Assembly: GCF_038397775.1 (NCBI RefSeq)
Contig: NZ_CP151650.1
Span: 6,529,001-6,593,000 of the forward strand
Direction: 5' to 3'
DNA length: 64,000 nt
Source: Pseudomonas sp. RC10
GTDB lineage: Bacteria; Pseudomonadota; Gammaproteobacteria; Pseudomonadales; Pseudomonadaceae
Below, piece after piece: positions 1 through 9,098 of this stretch (position 1 is the first letter of the stretch; the number at the start of each line of letters is the position of its first letter). The position numbers and the translations under genes are program-made. The notes beneath the pieces are model-generated. The model ran no database searches, had not been told where the DNA came from, and was given only the letters and a program-made list of their open reading frames with translations.

Positions 1-268
1 TGTCCATCACAGTGCGCACGCCGCCGCCGACGGTCAGCGGGATGAACACCTGGCTGGCCATGCGTTCGACGGTATGCAGTGTGGTGTCGCGGCCATCGAC
101 GCTGGCGGTGATGTCGAGAAAGGTGATCTCGTCAGCGCCCTGCTCATCGTAACGACGAGCGATTTCCACCGGATCCCCGGCGTCGCGGATGTTCTCGAAC
201 TTCACGCCCTTGACCACGCGACCGTTGTCGACGTCCAGGCAAGGAATAATTCGTTTGGCGAGGGCCAT
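1..268 (-). CDS. hisF: Imidazole glycerol phosphate synthase subunit HisF (N-terminal part)
   Basis: HisF is the cyclase half of IGP synthase. It uses ammonia delivered by HisH to close the imidazole ring of histidine and release AICAR. Only the first 89 or so residues are present, beginning [20 protein letters not shown]; the rest lies beyond the left edge. The conserved Asp of the [12 protein letters not shown] strand (D11) is visible, as is the GGGVR phosphate-binding loop near residues 82-86. An AGGA-type ribosome site sits about 8 bases before the ATG. It is the last gene seen in the his operon, separated from hisA by a REPIN. Confidence 0.95.
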   Translation of the reverse strand, partial: MALAKRIIPCLDVDNGRVVKGVKFENIRDAGDPVEIARRYDEQGADEITFLDITASVDGRDTTLHTVERMASQVFIPLTVGGGVRTVMD

Positions 269-298
269 GAGCCTATCCTCTGAAAACGGTTGATAACC

Positions 299-386
299 TG
301 TAGGAGTGAGCTTGCTCGCGATAGCGATCTATCTGCGCCAATTGCGCTGACTGACACCACGCATCGCGAGCAAGCTCACTCCTACA
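299..386. repeat. REPIN, family A (GTGAGCTTGCTCGCGAT arms)
   Basis: Left arm 299-322 and right arm 363-386 are exact inverted copies of a 24-base REP sequence containing GTAGGAGTGAGCTTGCTCG. They flank a 40-base spacer in the hisA-hisF gap. This is the usual REP-doublet hairpin of Pseudomonas, thought to be mobilised in trans by RAYT transposases; none is seen in this window. Confidence 0.9.
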
Positions 387-399
387 AAGGCAGGTGCAC

Positions 400-1137
400 T
401 CAGGCCTTATAGGAATCGCAAAACGCCTGGGCTTCAGCCACGTCGAGCGTGCCTTCGTAGATCGCGCGGCCAGTAATGGCGCCGATGATCCCTGGTGCCC
501 TGGCATCCAGCAGCGCCTTGATGTCGCCCAGGTTGTGAATGCCGCCTGATGCGATGACCGGGATTTTCGTGGCCGCGGCCAACGCTGCGGTAAACGGCAC
601 GTTGCAGCCCTGCATCATGCCGTCTTTGGCGATGTCGGTATAAACGATGGCCGAGACGCCGTCCGCTTCGAAACGCTTGGCCAGGTCGATCACCTGCACC
701 GTGCTGACTTCGGCCCAGCCGTCAGTGGCGACGAAGCCGTCTTTGGCGTCCAGACCGACGATGACCTTGCCAGGGAACGCGCGGCAAGCCTCGGCGACGA
801 ACTCAGGCTCTTTGACGGCCTTGGTGCCGATGATCACGTAGCTCACGCCCGCCTTGACGTAATGCTCAATGGTTTCTAGCGAACGAATGCCGCCGCCGAT
901 CTGGATCGGCAGGGTCGGGTAGCGCTTGGCGATGGCCGTGACCACTTCGCCGTTGACCGGCTGGCCTTCGAACGCGCCATTCAGGTCGACCAGATGCAGA
1001 CGGCGGCAGCCACCGTCGACCCACTTGGCAGCCATGCTGACAGGGTCATCGGAGAACACCGTGGAATCTTCCATGCGGCCTTGTCGCAGGCGCACACAAG
1101 CGCCGTCCTTAAGGTCGATAGCGGGAATGATCAGCAT
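400..1137 (-). CDS. hisA: HisA, ProFAR isomerase
   Basis: Phosphoribosylformimino-5-aminoimidazole carboxamide ribotide isomerase, fourth step of histidine synthesis, a cytosolic TIM barrel. It opens [12 protein letters not shown]. The two catalytic aspartates fall at the expected residues D8 and D130 (VGLDAKDG), and two phosphate-binding GGGI/ASGGI loops are present. The 245-residue length is normal. I chose the ATG at 1137 because MLIIPAIDL is the family N-terminus and a GAGGAAAAG ribosome site precedes it; the longer frame upstream is not conserved in character. Confidence 0.96.
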   Translation of the reverse strand: MLIIPAIDLKDGACVRLRQGRMEDSTVFSDDPVSMAAKWVDGGCRRLHLVDLNGAFEGQPVNGEVVTAIAKRYPTLPIQIGGGIRSLETIEHYVKAGVSYVIIGTKAVKEPEFVAEACRAFPGKVIVGLDAKDGFVATDGWAEVSTVQVIDLAKRFEADGVSAIVYTDIAKDGMMQGCNVPFTAALAAATKIPVIASGGIHNLGDIKALLDARAPGIIGAITGRAIYEGTLDVAEAQAFCDSYKA

Positions 1138-1239
1138 CTGCTTTTCCTCGTCAAAGCGCAGCGAGTTGCGAGCTATAAGCCGCAAGCAGGCGCGCATAAA
1201 TCAGTCTTGCAGCTTGAAGCCTGACGCTTGTCACTGCCT

Positions 1240-1497
1240 TTAATTTTTTTCGAGCGACCACATGTCGCTTTCGAGGCTCTCAAAGCGCTCTTTCAACAGC
1301 GTCTGAGCATCGAAGATCGCTCGGTTGTAATAGTGCGGGGCAATTTCGCGGGTGAACAATTCAAGGATTTCAGCCGCTTCGAACGAACCCAGGTCCAGTT
1401 CGAAACGGTCTTCCATGAACCGCTTGATCGTGTGGCACGCCTCACTCTCCTGCTCGGGAGTGAGGGTCAGGATCGGCGGCTTGTTCTTTTTGCTCAT
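1240..1497 (-). CDS. DUF2164 family protein embedded in the his operon
   Basis: An 85-residue acidic, mostly helical protein starting [16 protein letters not shown], with the helix pattern of DUF2164 proteins. No catalytic motif is visible and I can state no function. Its ATG overlaps the hisH stop by one base (TAATG), the same arrangement as hisB-hisH, so it should be translationally coupled to HisH. A gap of about 100 bases follows before hisA. The start is set by the overlap; a longer frame would run far into hisH. Confidence 0.85.
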   Translation of the reverse strand: MSKKNKPPILTLTPEQESEACHTIKRFMEDRFELDLGSFEAAEILELFTREIAPHYYNRAIFDAQTLLKERFESLESDMWSLEKN

Positions 1498-2135
1498 TAC
1501 CAGCGACCGTCCCACGCGGCGAAGTTCTGCAGCAATTGCAGGCCATGGGTGTGGCTTTTCTCCGGGTGGAACTGCACGGCGAAGCGCGAACCGTCTGCCA
1601 GCGCAGCAGCGAAGTCGTGACCGTAATGACCGCGGCCGACGATCTGCCGAGGGTTCGGCGACTCGATGTAATAGCTGTGCACGAAATAGAACCGCGCCAT
1701 ATCCGGAATGCTGTGCCACAGCGGGTGATCCACCGACTGCGCGACTTCGTTCCAGCCCATGTGCGGGACTTTCAGGTGTTGGCCGTCTTCGTGAAGGTCT
1801 TTGCCGAAGAAACGCACCTGGCCGGGGAACACGCCAATGCAGTCCACGCCGTCGTTCTCTTCACTGCGATCCATCAACGCCTGCATGCCGACGCAGATGC
1901 CGAGAAACGGACGATCCTGGCTCACTTCACGTACCAGCGCATCGAAACCCAGACGACGGATTTCAGCCATGCAGTCGCGAATTGCGCCCACACCGGGGAA
2001 GACAATGCGGTCGGCTTCGCGAATGACGTCAGCGTCGCTGGTAATCAACACACGGCCGGCGCCGACGTGTTCGAGGGCCTTGGCCACCGAGTGCAGATTG
2101 CCCATGCCATAGTCGATAACGGCAACGGTCTGCAT
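1497..2135 (-). CDS. hisH: HisH, glutamine amidotransferase subunit of IGP synthase
   Basis: Class I glutamine amidotransferase that makes ammonia for HisF. The 212 residues carry the nucleophile C81 in [11 protein letters not shown] and the His/Glu pair H190 and E192 in the C-terminal FHPEKS. The N-terminal [11 protein letters not shown] is typical. The ATG overlaps the hisB stop (TAATG), indicating coupled translation in the order hisB-hisH-DUF2164-hisA-hisF. Confidence 0.96.
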   Translation of the reverse strand: MQTVAVIDYGMGNLHSVAKALEHVGAGRVLITSDADVIREADRIVFPGVGAIRDCMAEIRRLGFDALVREVSQDRPFLGICVGMQALMDRSEENDGVDCIGVFPGQVRFFGKDLHEDGQHLKVPHMGWNEVAQSVDHPLWHSIPDMARFYFVHSYYIESPNPRQIVGRGHYGHDFAAALADGSRFAVQFHPEKSHTHGLQLLQNFAAWDGRW

Positions 2136-2728
2136 TACAGCACGCCCTTGGTCGAAGGCATTTGTCCGGCCATGCGATCGTCCAGCTCAACGGCCATGCG
2201 CAGCGCGCGACCGAACGCCTTGAACACGGTTTCGATCTGGTGGTGGGTGTTGTGGCCACGCAGGTTGTCGATGTGCAGAGTGACGTTGGCGTGGTTGACG
2301 AAGCCCTGGAAGAACTCCTGGAACAGGTCCACGTCGAAGCCGCCGACCGTTGCGCGGGTGTACGGCACGTGCATCTGCAGGCCGGGACGACCCGAGAAAT
2401 CGATGACCACGCGGGACAGCGCTTCGTCCAGCGGGACATAGGCGTGGCCGTAGCGACGGATGCCTTTTTTGTCGCCAATGGCTTTGCTGAAGGCCTGACC
2501 CAGGGTGATACCGACGTCTTCCACGGTGTGGTGGTCGTCGATATGCAGGTCGCCCTTGCTTTCGATATCCAGATCGATCAACCCGTGACGGGCGATCTGG
2601 TCGAGCATGTGTTCAAGAAAAGGAACGCCGATATCGAATCGGGCCTTTCCGGTGCCATCCAGGTTGATCGAGGCTTTGATCTGAGTTTCCAGGGTGTCGC
2701 GCTCGACGAACGCCTTACGTTCGGCCAT
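2135..2728 (-). CDS. hisB: HisB, imidazoleglycerol-phosphate dehydratase
   Basis: Monofunctional IGP dehydratase of 197 residues, without the N-terminal phosphatase domain of the enterobacterial enzyme, as usual in Pseudomonas. Histidine-rich Mn-binding motifs are visible: [23 protein letters not shown] and a second duplicated set around GHNTHHQIE. The start [12 protein letters not shown] is preferred; the frame stays open further upstream but that stretch runs toward a REPIN. It appears to be the first gene of the operon. Confidence 0.95.
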   Translation of the reverse strand: MAERKAFVERDTLETQIKASINLDGTGKARFDIGVPFLEHMLDQIARHGLIDLDIESKGDLHIDDHHTVEDVGITLGQAFSKAIGDKKGIRRYGHAYVPLDEALSRVVIDFSGRPGLQMHVPYTRATVGGFDVDLFQEFFQGFVNHANVTLHIDNLRGHNTHHQIETVFKAFGRALRMAVELDDRMAGQMPSTKGVL

Positions 2729-2852
2729 CACCAGCTCCGCAAAATCATTGGGCGAAAAGGCGAACATTATAGGCGTGTGGCGGGGAAACAGAAACACGAG
2801 ACGTGTGATGGTAGACGGGATGACGCAGATAGACATGTCTGTACAAATTACC

Positions 2853-2942
2853 TGTAGGAGTGAGCTTGCTCGCGATAGAACTCTTGTCCTCAACAACATT
2901 GTCGACTATCAGAACGCTATCGCGAGCAAGCTCACTCCTACA
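2853..2942. repeat. REPIN, family A
   Basis: Arms 2853-2876 and 2919-2942 are exact inverted copies of the same 24-base sequence as the element at 299-386, around a 42-base spacer. It lies between the 5' side of hisB and the 3' end of the MFS carrier. Confidence 0.9.
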
Positions 2943-3019
2943 GTTACAGCCCCAGTCTGATGACAATCGGACCGGTTCGGTGCCAGCCTGGGAGGCCCAA
3001 GGCTGACCCCGACAGCCGC

Positions 3020-4681
3020 TTAGTGAAACAACACCGCCGTCTTCTGCAAGGTGATCCACACGCCCCACGCCAGCGGAATGCCGACTGCCAGCCAGGCCAG
3101 AATCGCCAGAGGCTTGGTGCCTGCGTCCGCTTTCCACTCCAGCGAAGTGGTGTGGTCGGCGCCTGCATCGTGACCAATCGCCTGCTCGGCCTTCAGTTCT
3201 TCTTCAGTCATGAAGTACTTGTCGGCCACCGGACGCACGAGCATGTTGCAGATGAAACCCAGCACCAACAGACCTGCGAGGATGTACAGGGTGATGTCGT
3301 AGGCGTCGGCACGGGCTACACCGTGGCTCAGCTGATACTCACGCAAGTAGTTCACAAGCACCGGGCCCAACACACCAGCGGCGGCCCACGCGGTCAGCAG
3401 ACGACCATGGATCGCACCTACCATCTGCGTGCCGAACAGGTCGGCCAGGTAAGCCGGAACGGTCGCAAAGCCGCCGCCGTACATCGACAGCACGACGCAG
3501 AATGCCGCCACGAACAGCGCAACACTGCCCAGGTGACCCAGGGTCGGCACCGACGCGTAAAGCAGGAAGCCCAGTGCGAAGAACACAAAGTAGGTGGCTT
3601 TACGGCCGATGTAGTCGGAGAACGAGGCCCAGAAGAAGCGACCGCCGATGTTGAACAGGCTCAGCAGACCGGTGAAGCCCGCTGCGATGGCCGCGATGGC
3701 CGCCAGTTGCGAAGCGTCCAGTTGCGAGAAGCCTTGATCGGTGCCCAGCAACTTGCCGCCGAACACTTCCTGCAGCAGTGGCGAGGCCATGCCGAGGATG
3801 CCGATGCCCGCCGAAACGTTCAGGCACAGCACCAGCCATACCAGACGGAATTGCGGGGTTTTCCACGCCACGCTGACGTGCACGTGACGGTTGGTGATCA
3901 TCGCGCTGTTGGTTTTCTTCGCTGGCGCTGTCCAGCCTTCAGGTTTCCAGCCGGTTGGCGGAACGCGATAGGACAGTGCACCGCCGATCATGAAGATGAA
4001 GTAAATCACCGCCATGGCCACGAAGCTTTGCCATACGCCGACACTGTCAGGCGTTGCGAAGTGGCTCATCAGCGCGGTCGCCAGTGGAGCACCCACCATC
4101 GCACCGCCGCCGAAGCCCATGATCGCCATGCCAGTGGCCATGCCGCGTTTGTCCGGGAACCACTTGATCAGGGTCGAAACCGGTGAAATGTAGCCCAGGC
4201 CCAGACCGATACCGCCGATCACGCCCGAACCGATCCACATCAGCCAGATCTGGTGGGTGTAGACACCCAGCGCCGAGATCAACAGACCGCCACACCAGCA
4301 CAGGGCCGAAACGACACCTGCCTTGCGTGGACCTGCGTGCTCCAGCCAGCCACCCCAGATGGCGGCCGAGCAGCCCAGGAAGATGAAGAACAGGGTGTAG
4401 ATCCAGCCGAGCATCGAGATCGGCCAGTCACAGGCGGACGAGAAAATTTGCTGAAAGAAGCCCATGTCTGCCGGGCAGGCCACGGCGGTCTTGATCCCGA
4501 TGGCTTTGGACAGCGGCAACCAGAATACGGAGAACCCGTATGCCATGCCGATACACAGGTGAATGGCCAATGCAGCTGGCGGAACCAGCCAACGGTTGAA
4601 GCCACGCTTGGCGATAATGCGCTCTTTGGACAAGAACGCAGGCTGAGCGGCAACGCCACCCAGAGCAGTACTCGTAGTCAT
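3020..4681 (-). CDS. OFA-family MFS carrier (oxalate/formate antiporter type)
   Basis: A 553-residue inner-membrane carrier of the oxalate/formate antiporter branch of the major facilitator superfamily. It has about 12 hydrophobic segments and the MFS loop motif FPDKRGMATG (about residues 175-185). The true substrate cannot be read from sequence; a monocarboxylate or dicarboxylate anion is the family expectation. The tail after a short polar linker, LAILAWLAVGIPLAWGVWIT, is an additional transmembrane segment resembling the separate MFS transporter small subunit found next to OFA carriers elsewhere, here apparently fused. No partner metabolic gene is adjacent. Confidence 0.85.
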   Translation of the reverse strand: MTTSTALGGVAAQPAFLSKERIIAKRGFNRWLVPPAALAIHLCIGMAYGFSVFWLPLSKAIGIKTAVACPADMGFFQQIFSSACDWPISMLGWIYTLFFIFLGCSAAIWGGWLEHAGPRKAGVVSALCWCGGLLISALGVYTHQIWLMWIGSGVIGGIGLGLGYISPVSTLIKWFPDKRGMATGMAIMGFGGGAMVGAPLATALMSHFATPDSVGVWQSFVAMAVIYFIFMIGGALSYRVPPTGWKPEGWTAPAKKTNSAMITNRHVHVSVAWKTPQFRLVWLVLCLNVSAGIGILGMASPLLQEVFGGKLLGTDQGFSQLDASQLAAIAAIAAGFTGLLSLFNIGGRFFWASFSDYIGRKATYFVFFALGFLLYASVPTLGHLGSVALFVAAFCVVLSMYGGGFATVPAYLADLFGTQMVGAIHGRLLTAWAAAGVLGPVLVNYLREYQLSHGVARADAYDITLYILAGLLVLGFICNMLVRPVADKYFMTEEELKAEQAIGHDAGADHTTSLEWKADAGTKPLAILAWLAVGIPLAWGVWITLQKTAVLFH

Positions 4682-5073
4682 TATTTTTTTGCCCCTATTT
4701 TGTAGTTATGCCACGCAAGAACAGCGACATCGTTCCACCACCCCTCTTAACGCACGCAAGCATTGGGGGTTTTAGAAGTGGAAAGTCTCAGTACGTGGCA
4801 ATTCGACGCAGCATGTGCCACGAACGCGCTGAGATTAACATTTGCTGCATCAGATAAAGCATTCTGCTATTACCTTTTTTATGCCGTCTGTCACTGCACG
4901 AACGCGACGTGCACACTGTGAAGAATGTCCCCGAATGGGCACGACTTCTTGCTGTCCCAGTGCTGCTTACATTTGTCCGGGTAGCGTGCAAGGCCGATCG
5001 CAGCCCGGCACCTGCGTGAGAACGCTATACTCGCGGGCTAAATTTTGAACGATTCGATTACAAGGACTCGCCC
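4682..5073. other. Intergenic region between divergent MFS carrier and AsmA gene
   Basis: About 390 bases holding the two divergent promoters. The short frames here have no ribosome site or recognisable product. A TATACT hexamer at 5026-5031 could be the -10 of the AsmA gene, but no convincing -35 accompanies it. Confidence 0.4.
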
Positions 5074-7308
5074 ATGAAAGCGTTCGGCAAAATCCTGGGA
5101 CTTTTCATTCTCGGGCTGTTGCTGATCATCGTGGCTCTCGGCTTTGCCTTGACCCATCTGTTTGATCCCAACGATTACAAAGACGAGATTCGTAAACTGG
5201 TTCGCGACCGGGCCCATGTCGAACTGACCCTCAATGGCGATATCGGCTGGAGCCTCTTCCCGTGGCTTGGCCTTGAACTGCACGACGCCAGCATCGCGAC
5301 GCTGACCGAGCCGACCAAACCGTTCGCCGACCTGCAAATGCTCGGCCTTTCGGTGCGCGTGCTGCCGCTGCTGCGCAAGGAAGTGCAGATGAGCGACGTG
5401 CGCGTCGAAGGCCTGAACCTGATGCTGACCCGCGACGAAAGCGGGCATGGAAACTGGGAAGACATTGGCAAGGCCCCTGCAAAGGCCGCGAATCCTGCTC
5501 AGCCCCCGGCGGCCACCCAGCCTTCCAGCGAACCCGCCCCGGCGTCCGCACAGTCGGAAAAAACCTGGCAACCGCTCAAGCTGGACATCGACAGCCTGAC
5601 CGTGAACAACGCCCGCATCGATTTCAATGACATGCAGAAGGCCCGGCAATTCACCGCCGAGAGCATCCAACTGAGCACTGGCCCGATTCACAATGCGACC
5701 GACATTCCGGTCAAGCTGACCGCGTTCCTGAGCACCAATCAGCCCGTCTTGCGCACCAAGACCGAATTGACCGGCAAAGTCCGTTTCGACCGCGCCCTCA
5801 AGCGCTACCAGCTCGACGACATGCGTTTCTCGGGCGAAGCGGCGGGCGATCCATTGCAGGGCAAGACGCTGACGTTCTCCGCTCAAGGCCAACTGCTGGC
5901 TGACATGTCGGCCAACGTTGCCGAATGGACCAATCTCAAGCTGTCGGCCAACCAACTGCGAGCGCTCGGCGAGCTGCACGTGCGCGACCTGGACAAGGCG
6001 CCCCAGCTGAGCGGCGGCATTTCCATCGCCCAATTCAACCTGCGCGAATTCCTCGACAGCGTCGGCCAGACCGCGCCCACACTGGGTGAAAATAGCCTGA
6101 CGCGGCTGGAAATGGTCAGCCGCATCGCCGCGACGCAGACCAGCGTTTCGCTGGATGATCTGACCTTGAAGGTTGACGACAGCACCTTCACCGGCCACGT
6201 CGCGGTAGACGATTTCGCCAAACAAGCCCTGCGCCTGCAACTCAAGGCCGACACCTTCGACGCCGACCGCTATCGTCCGCCGCAAAGCGATCAGGCCAAG
6301 GCTGCCGGCGCTGCGCGCAAGTCCGAAGTCCAGAGTGGCGAAGCTGACGCCATGATCGCTTCGGGTACGTCGCCACTGCCAAACCAGCCAACTCAAGGCG
6401 CCTGGAGCGATGCGCGACTGCTGCCGCTTGAACGCATGCGCACGCTCGACGTCGATGCCGACCTGAGCTTCGGCAAGCTGACGGTTGAAAAACTGGCGAT
6501 TCAAAATGCAGCGTTGAAAACCTCGGCACTCGACGGCGTGGTCAAGCTCGACAGCCTGCGCGGCGATCTCTACAACGGCAATTTCGAGGTCAAAGGCAAT
6601 CTGGATGTGCGTCCGGAAGTGCCGCTGGCCAGCGTGCAGACACGTATCGCCCGCGTACCGGTCGAGCGTTTCATCCAGAGTCAAGGCACCACGCCGCCGC
6701 TGCGTGGCTTGCTGACGCTGAACAGCGACGTCACCGCCAAAGGCAATAGCCAGAAAGCGCTGGTCGAAAGCCTTAACGGCACGGCCAATTTCGCACTGAA
6801 CGACGGTGTGCTGGTCAACGCCAACCTTGAGCAACAGCTGTGTCGCGGAATTTCGGTGCTGAACCGCAAAACGCTGAGCGGCGATCCGCGCGGCAAGGAC
6901 ACCCCGTTCCAGCAGCTCAACGGCAACCTGGTGTTCCGCAACGGCGTGGCCAGCAACCCGGACCTGAAAGTCCGCACGCCGGGCCTGACGGTCAACGGCG
7001 ACGGCGACATCGACCTGCGCGTGCTGGGCATGAACTACCGCGTCGGTGTGATCATCGAAGGCGACAAGAGCGACATGCCGGACCCGGCCTGCGAAGTGAA
7101 CCCGCGCTTCGTCGGCATCGAATGGCCAATTCTCTGCCGCGGCCCGCTGGAACTGGGCGCCAAGGCCTGCCGCCTCGATAACGATGGCTTGGGCAAGGTC
7201 GCCGCCAAACTGGCGACCGACCGGATCGGCGACAAGATCGATGAAAAGCTGGGGGACAAGGTCAGTCCCGAGCTCAAGGATGCCATCAAGGGATTGTTCA
7301 AGCGCTGA
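5074..7308 (+). CDS. AsmA family inner-membrane protein
   Basis: A 744-residue protein with one N-terminal membrane anchor (about residues 7-28, LGLFILGLLLIIVALGFAL) and a long beta-rich periplasmic body. This is the AsmA/YhjG architecture linked to phospholipid transport and outer-membrane homeostasis. The DPNDYKDEIRKLV stretch after the anchor and the C-terminal GLTVNGDGDIDLRVLGMNY repeat-like region are typical. A Pro/Ala/Gln-rich linker lies at about residues 138-168. It is followed by a REPIN and mutY, the usual Pseudomonas neighbourhood. Confidence 0.9.
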   Translation: MKAFGKILGLFILGLLLIIVALGFALTHLFDPNDYKDEIRKLVRDRAHVELTLNGDIGWSLFPWLGLELHDASIATLTEPTKPFADLQMLGLSVRVLPLLRKEVQMSDVRVEGLNLMLTRDESGHGNWEDIGKAPAKAANPAQPPAATQPSSEPAPASAQSEKTWQPLKLDIDSLTVNNARIDFNDMQKARQFTAESIQLSTGPIHNATDIPVKLTAFLSTNQPVLRTKTELTGKVRFDRALKRYQLDDMRFSGEAAGDPLQGKTLTFSAQGQLLADMSANVAEWTNLKLSANQLRALGELHVRDLDKAPQLSGGISIAQFNLREFLDSVGQTAPTLGENSLTRLEMVSRIAATQTSVSLDDLTLKVDDSTFTGHVAVDDFAKQALRLQLKADTFDADRYRPPQSDQAKAAGAARKSEVQSGEADAMIASGTSPLPNQPTQGAWSDARLLPLERMRTLDVDADLSFGKLTVEKLAIQNAALKTSALDGVVKLDSLRGDLYNGNFEVKGNLDVRPEVPLASVQTRIARVPVERFIQSQGTTPPLRGLLTLNSDVTAKGNSQKALVESLNGTANFALNDGVLVNANLEQQLCRGISVLNRKTLSGDPRGKDTPFQQLNGNLVFRNGVASNPDLKVRTPGLTVNGDGDIDLRVLGMNYRVGVIIEGDKSDMPDPACEVNPRFVGIEWPILCRGPLELGAKACRLDNDGLGKVAAKLATDRIGDKIDEKLGDKVSPELKDAIKGLFKR

Positions 7309-7350
7309 GGGTTTTGCCGCCGATCGCAAAGGGCGGCATTTCAAGAATCC

Positions 7351-7437
7351 GTAGGAGCCGGCTTGCTGGCGAAAGCGGTGTGTCAGCGACCTGATTCGGT
7401 ACAGGCACACCGTATTCGCCAGCAAGCCGGCTCCTAC
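7351..7437. repeat. REPIN, family C (GCCGGCTTGCTGGCGAA arms)
   Basis: Arms 7351-7373 and 7415-7437 are exact inverted copies. Inner CGGTGTG/CACACCG also pairs, so the element would fold as one long hairpin. It is the only member of this arm type in the window and sits between the AsmA gene and mutY. Confidence 0.88.
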
Positions 7438-7484
7438 AATTTCGCGGCCCACAACCCTAATATTTTTCGAACCCCGGAACCACG

Positions 7485-8552
7485 ATGCAACCCGAGCAGT
7501 TCTCCTCCGCCGTCCTCGACTGGTATGACCGTCACGGCCGCCACGACCTTCCCTGGCAACACGACATCACCCCCTATCGCGTCTGGGTGTCGGAAATCAT
7601 GCTGCAACAGACGCAGGTCAGTACCGTGCTCGGCTATTTCGACCGGTTCATGGAAGCGCTGCCCACCGTTCAGGCCTTGGCCGACGCGCCGGAAGACGAA
7701 GTGCTGCACCTGTGGACCGGACTCGGTTACTACACCCGGGCCCGCAATCTGCAAAAGGCCGCCAAAATCGTCGTCGCTCAGCATGGCGGCGAATTCCCCC
7801 GCGACGTTGAACAGCTCACCGAACTGCCGGGCATCGGTCTATCCACCGCAGGCGCGATCGCCAGCATCAGCATGGGCCTGCGCGCGCCGATCCTCGATGG
7901 CAACGTCAAACGCGTTCTGGCGCGCTTTACGGCGCAGGAAGGCTATCCGGGCGAACCCAAGGTCGCCAAACAGATGTGGACGACTGCAGAGCGCTTCACG
8001 CCCCATAGCCGCGTCAACCACTACACTCAAGCGATGATGGACTTGGGCGCGACCCTCTGCACCCGTAGCAAACCCAGCTGCCTGCTCTGTCCGCTGGAGC
8101 GTGGGTGCGAAGCGCACATGCTCGGACAGGAGACGCGGTACCCGATCCCGAAACCGCGTAAGACCGTTCCGCAGAAACGCACCTTGATGCCCATCTTCGC
8201 CAACCGCGACGGCGAGATTCTGCTCTACCGCCGCCCTTCGACTGGATTGTGGGGTGGGCTGTGGAGCCTGCCGGAGCTGGACGCCTTCGATGACATGCGG
8301 CATCTGGCCGATCAACATTCGCTGGAGATGGGTGAACATCAGGCGCTTCCCGGGCTGGTCCACACCTTCAGTCACTTTCAGTTGACCATCGAACCCTGGT
8401 TGGTCCGGGTCGAGGAGTCCGCCCATCACGTGGCCGAGGACGACTGGCTCTGGTATAACCTCGCCACCCCGCCGCGCCTGGGCCTCGCCGCCCCGGTGAA
8501 AAAGCTGCTGAAGCATGCAGCCGACGTTTTGAATGCAGGAGAGTCGTCATGA
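7485..8552 (+). CDS. mutY: MutY, A/G-specific adenine DNA glycosylase
   Basis: Removes adenine mispaired with 8-oxoguanine in base excision repair. The 355 residues carry catalytic E37 and D138, the helix-hairpin-helix [12 protein letters not shown] (114-125) and the 4Fe-4S ligands C192, C199, C202 and C208 with the expected 6-2-5 spacing. The C-terminal third is the Nudix-like domain that reads 8-oxoG. The stop overlaps the start of the downstream yggX-like gene by 4 bases. Confidence 0.97.
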   Translation: MQPEQFSSAVLDWYDRHGRHDLPWQHDITPYRVWVSEIMLQQTQVSTVLGYFDRFMEALPTVQALADAPEDEVLHLWTGLGYYTRARNLQKAAKIVVAQHGGEFPRDVEQLTELPGIGLSTAGAIASISMGLRAPILDGNVKRVLARFTAQEGYPGEPKVAKQMWTTAERFTPHSRVNHYTQAMMDLGATLCTRSKPSCLLCPLERGCEAHMLGQETRYPIPKPRKTVPQKRTLMPIFANRDGEILLYRRPSTGLWGGLWSLPELDAFDDMRHLADQHSLEMGEHQALPGLVHTFSHFQLTIEPWLVRVEESAHHVAEDDWLWYNLATPPRLGLAAPVKKLLKHAADVLNAGESS

Positions 8553-8821
8553 CCCGCACCGTAATGTGCCGCAAATACAAAGAAGAACTGCCAGGCCTTG
8601 AGCGCCCGCCGTACCCCGGCGCCAAAGGCGAGGACATCTACAACAACGTCTCGCAGAAAGCCTGGGCCGACTGGCAGAAACACCAGACCCTGCTCATCAA
8701 CGAGCGTCGTTTGAACATGATGAACGCCGAAGACCGCAAATTCCTCCAGACCGAGATGGACAAGTACCTCTCGGGCGAAGAGTACGCCAAGGCCGAAGGC
8801 TACGTTCCACCGTCCGAATAA
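8549..8821 (+). CDS. yggX: YggX-type Fe(II)-trafficking / oxidative damage protection protein
   Basis: A 90-residue cytosolic protein beginning [20 protein letters not shown] with the family cysteine at C7 and the WADWQKHQT motif. Family members protect iron-sulfur clusters, so coupling to mutY (a 4Fe-4S enzyme, ATGA overlap) is functionally sensible and conserved in gamma-proteobacteria. Confidence 0.95.
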   Translation: MTRTVMCRKYKEELPGLERPPYPGAKGEDIYNNVSQKAWADWQKHQTLLINERRLNMMNAEDRKFLQTEMDKYLSGEEYAKAEGYVPPSE

Positions 8822-8884
8822 CCCTTTGCAGACGGTGTTCGTCGTAAGCGGAGGAAATAATTCAAATTTTTTTCAACAACACGC

Positions 8885-8913
8885 TTGACGACCTCCTGAA
8901 AAACACGTCTAAT
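8885..8913 (+). promoter_or_regulatory. Sigma-70 promoter of tRNA-Phe
   Basis: TTGACG at 8885-8890 and TCTAAT at 8908-8913 are separated by 17 bases. An A/T tract upstream could act as an UP element. GCGCCCC between the -10 and the expected start is a GC-rich discriminator, the pattern of stringently controlled stable-RNA promoters. Confidence 0.75.
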
Positions 8914-8923
8914 GCGCCCCGTT

Positions 8924-8999
8924 GCCCAGATAGCTCAGTCGGTAGAGCAGGGGATTGAAAATCCCCGTGTCGGCGGTTCGATTCCGTCTCTGGGCACCA
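8924..8999 (+). tRNA. tRNA-Phe (GAA)
   Basis: A 76-base cloverleaf with encoded CCA. The acceptor stem GCCCAGA pairs with TCTGGGC, the anticodon stem GGGGA/TCCCC encloses a loop with GAA, and GGTTCGATTCC forms the T arm. Confidence 0.97.
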
Positions 9000-9008
9000 C
9001 TAATACCG

Positions 9009-9043
9009 AAAAACCCCTGCATCGAAAGATTCAGGGGTTTTTT
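9009..9043 (+). terminator. Rho-independent terminator after tRNA-Phe
   Basis: AAAAACCCCTG pairs with CAGGGGTTTTTT around a 12-base loop, followed by ATT. It begins 10 bases after the tRNA. Confidence 0.85.
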
Positions 9044-9098
9044 ATTGGGCGCGATTTACTAACATGGCAACCCTGACGCTAAGCGAAGGAGAACCATC

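Noticed and set aside
2960..4186. 408-codon plus-strand frame opposite the MFS carrier
   Set aside because: Gln/His/Arg-rich shadow of a membrane protein gene.
5038..7452. 804-codon minus-strand frame opposite the AsmA gene
   Set aside because: Antisense shadow of a clear AsmA protein; composition driven by high GC third positions, no ribosome site or known domain.
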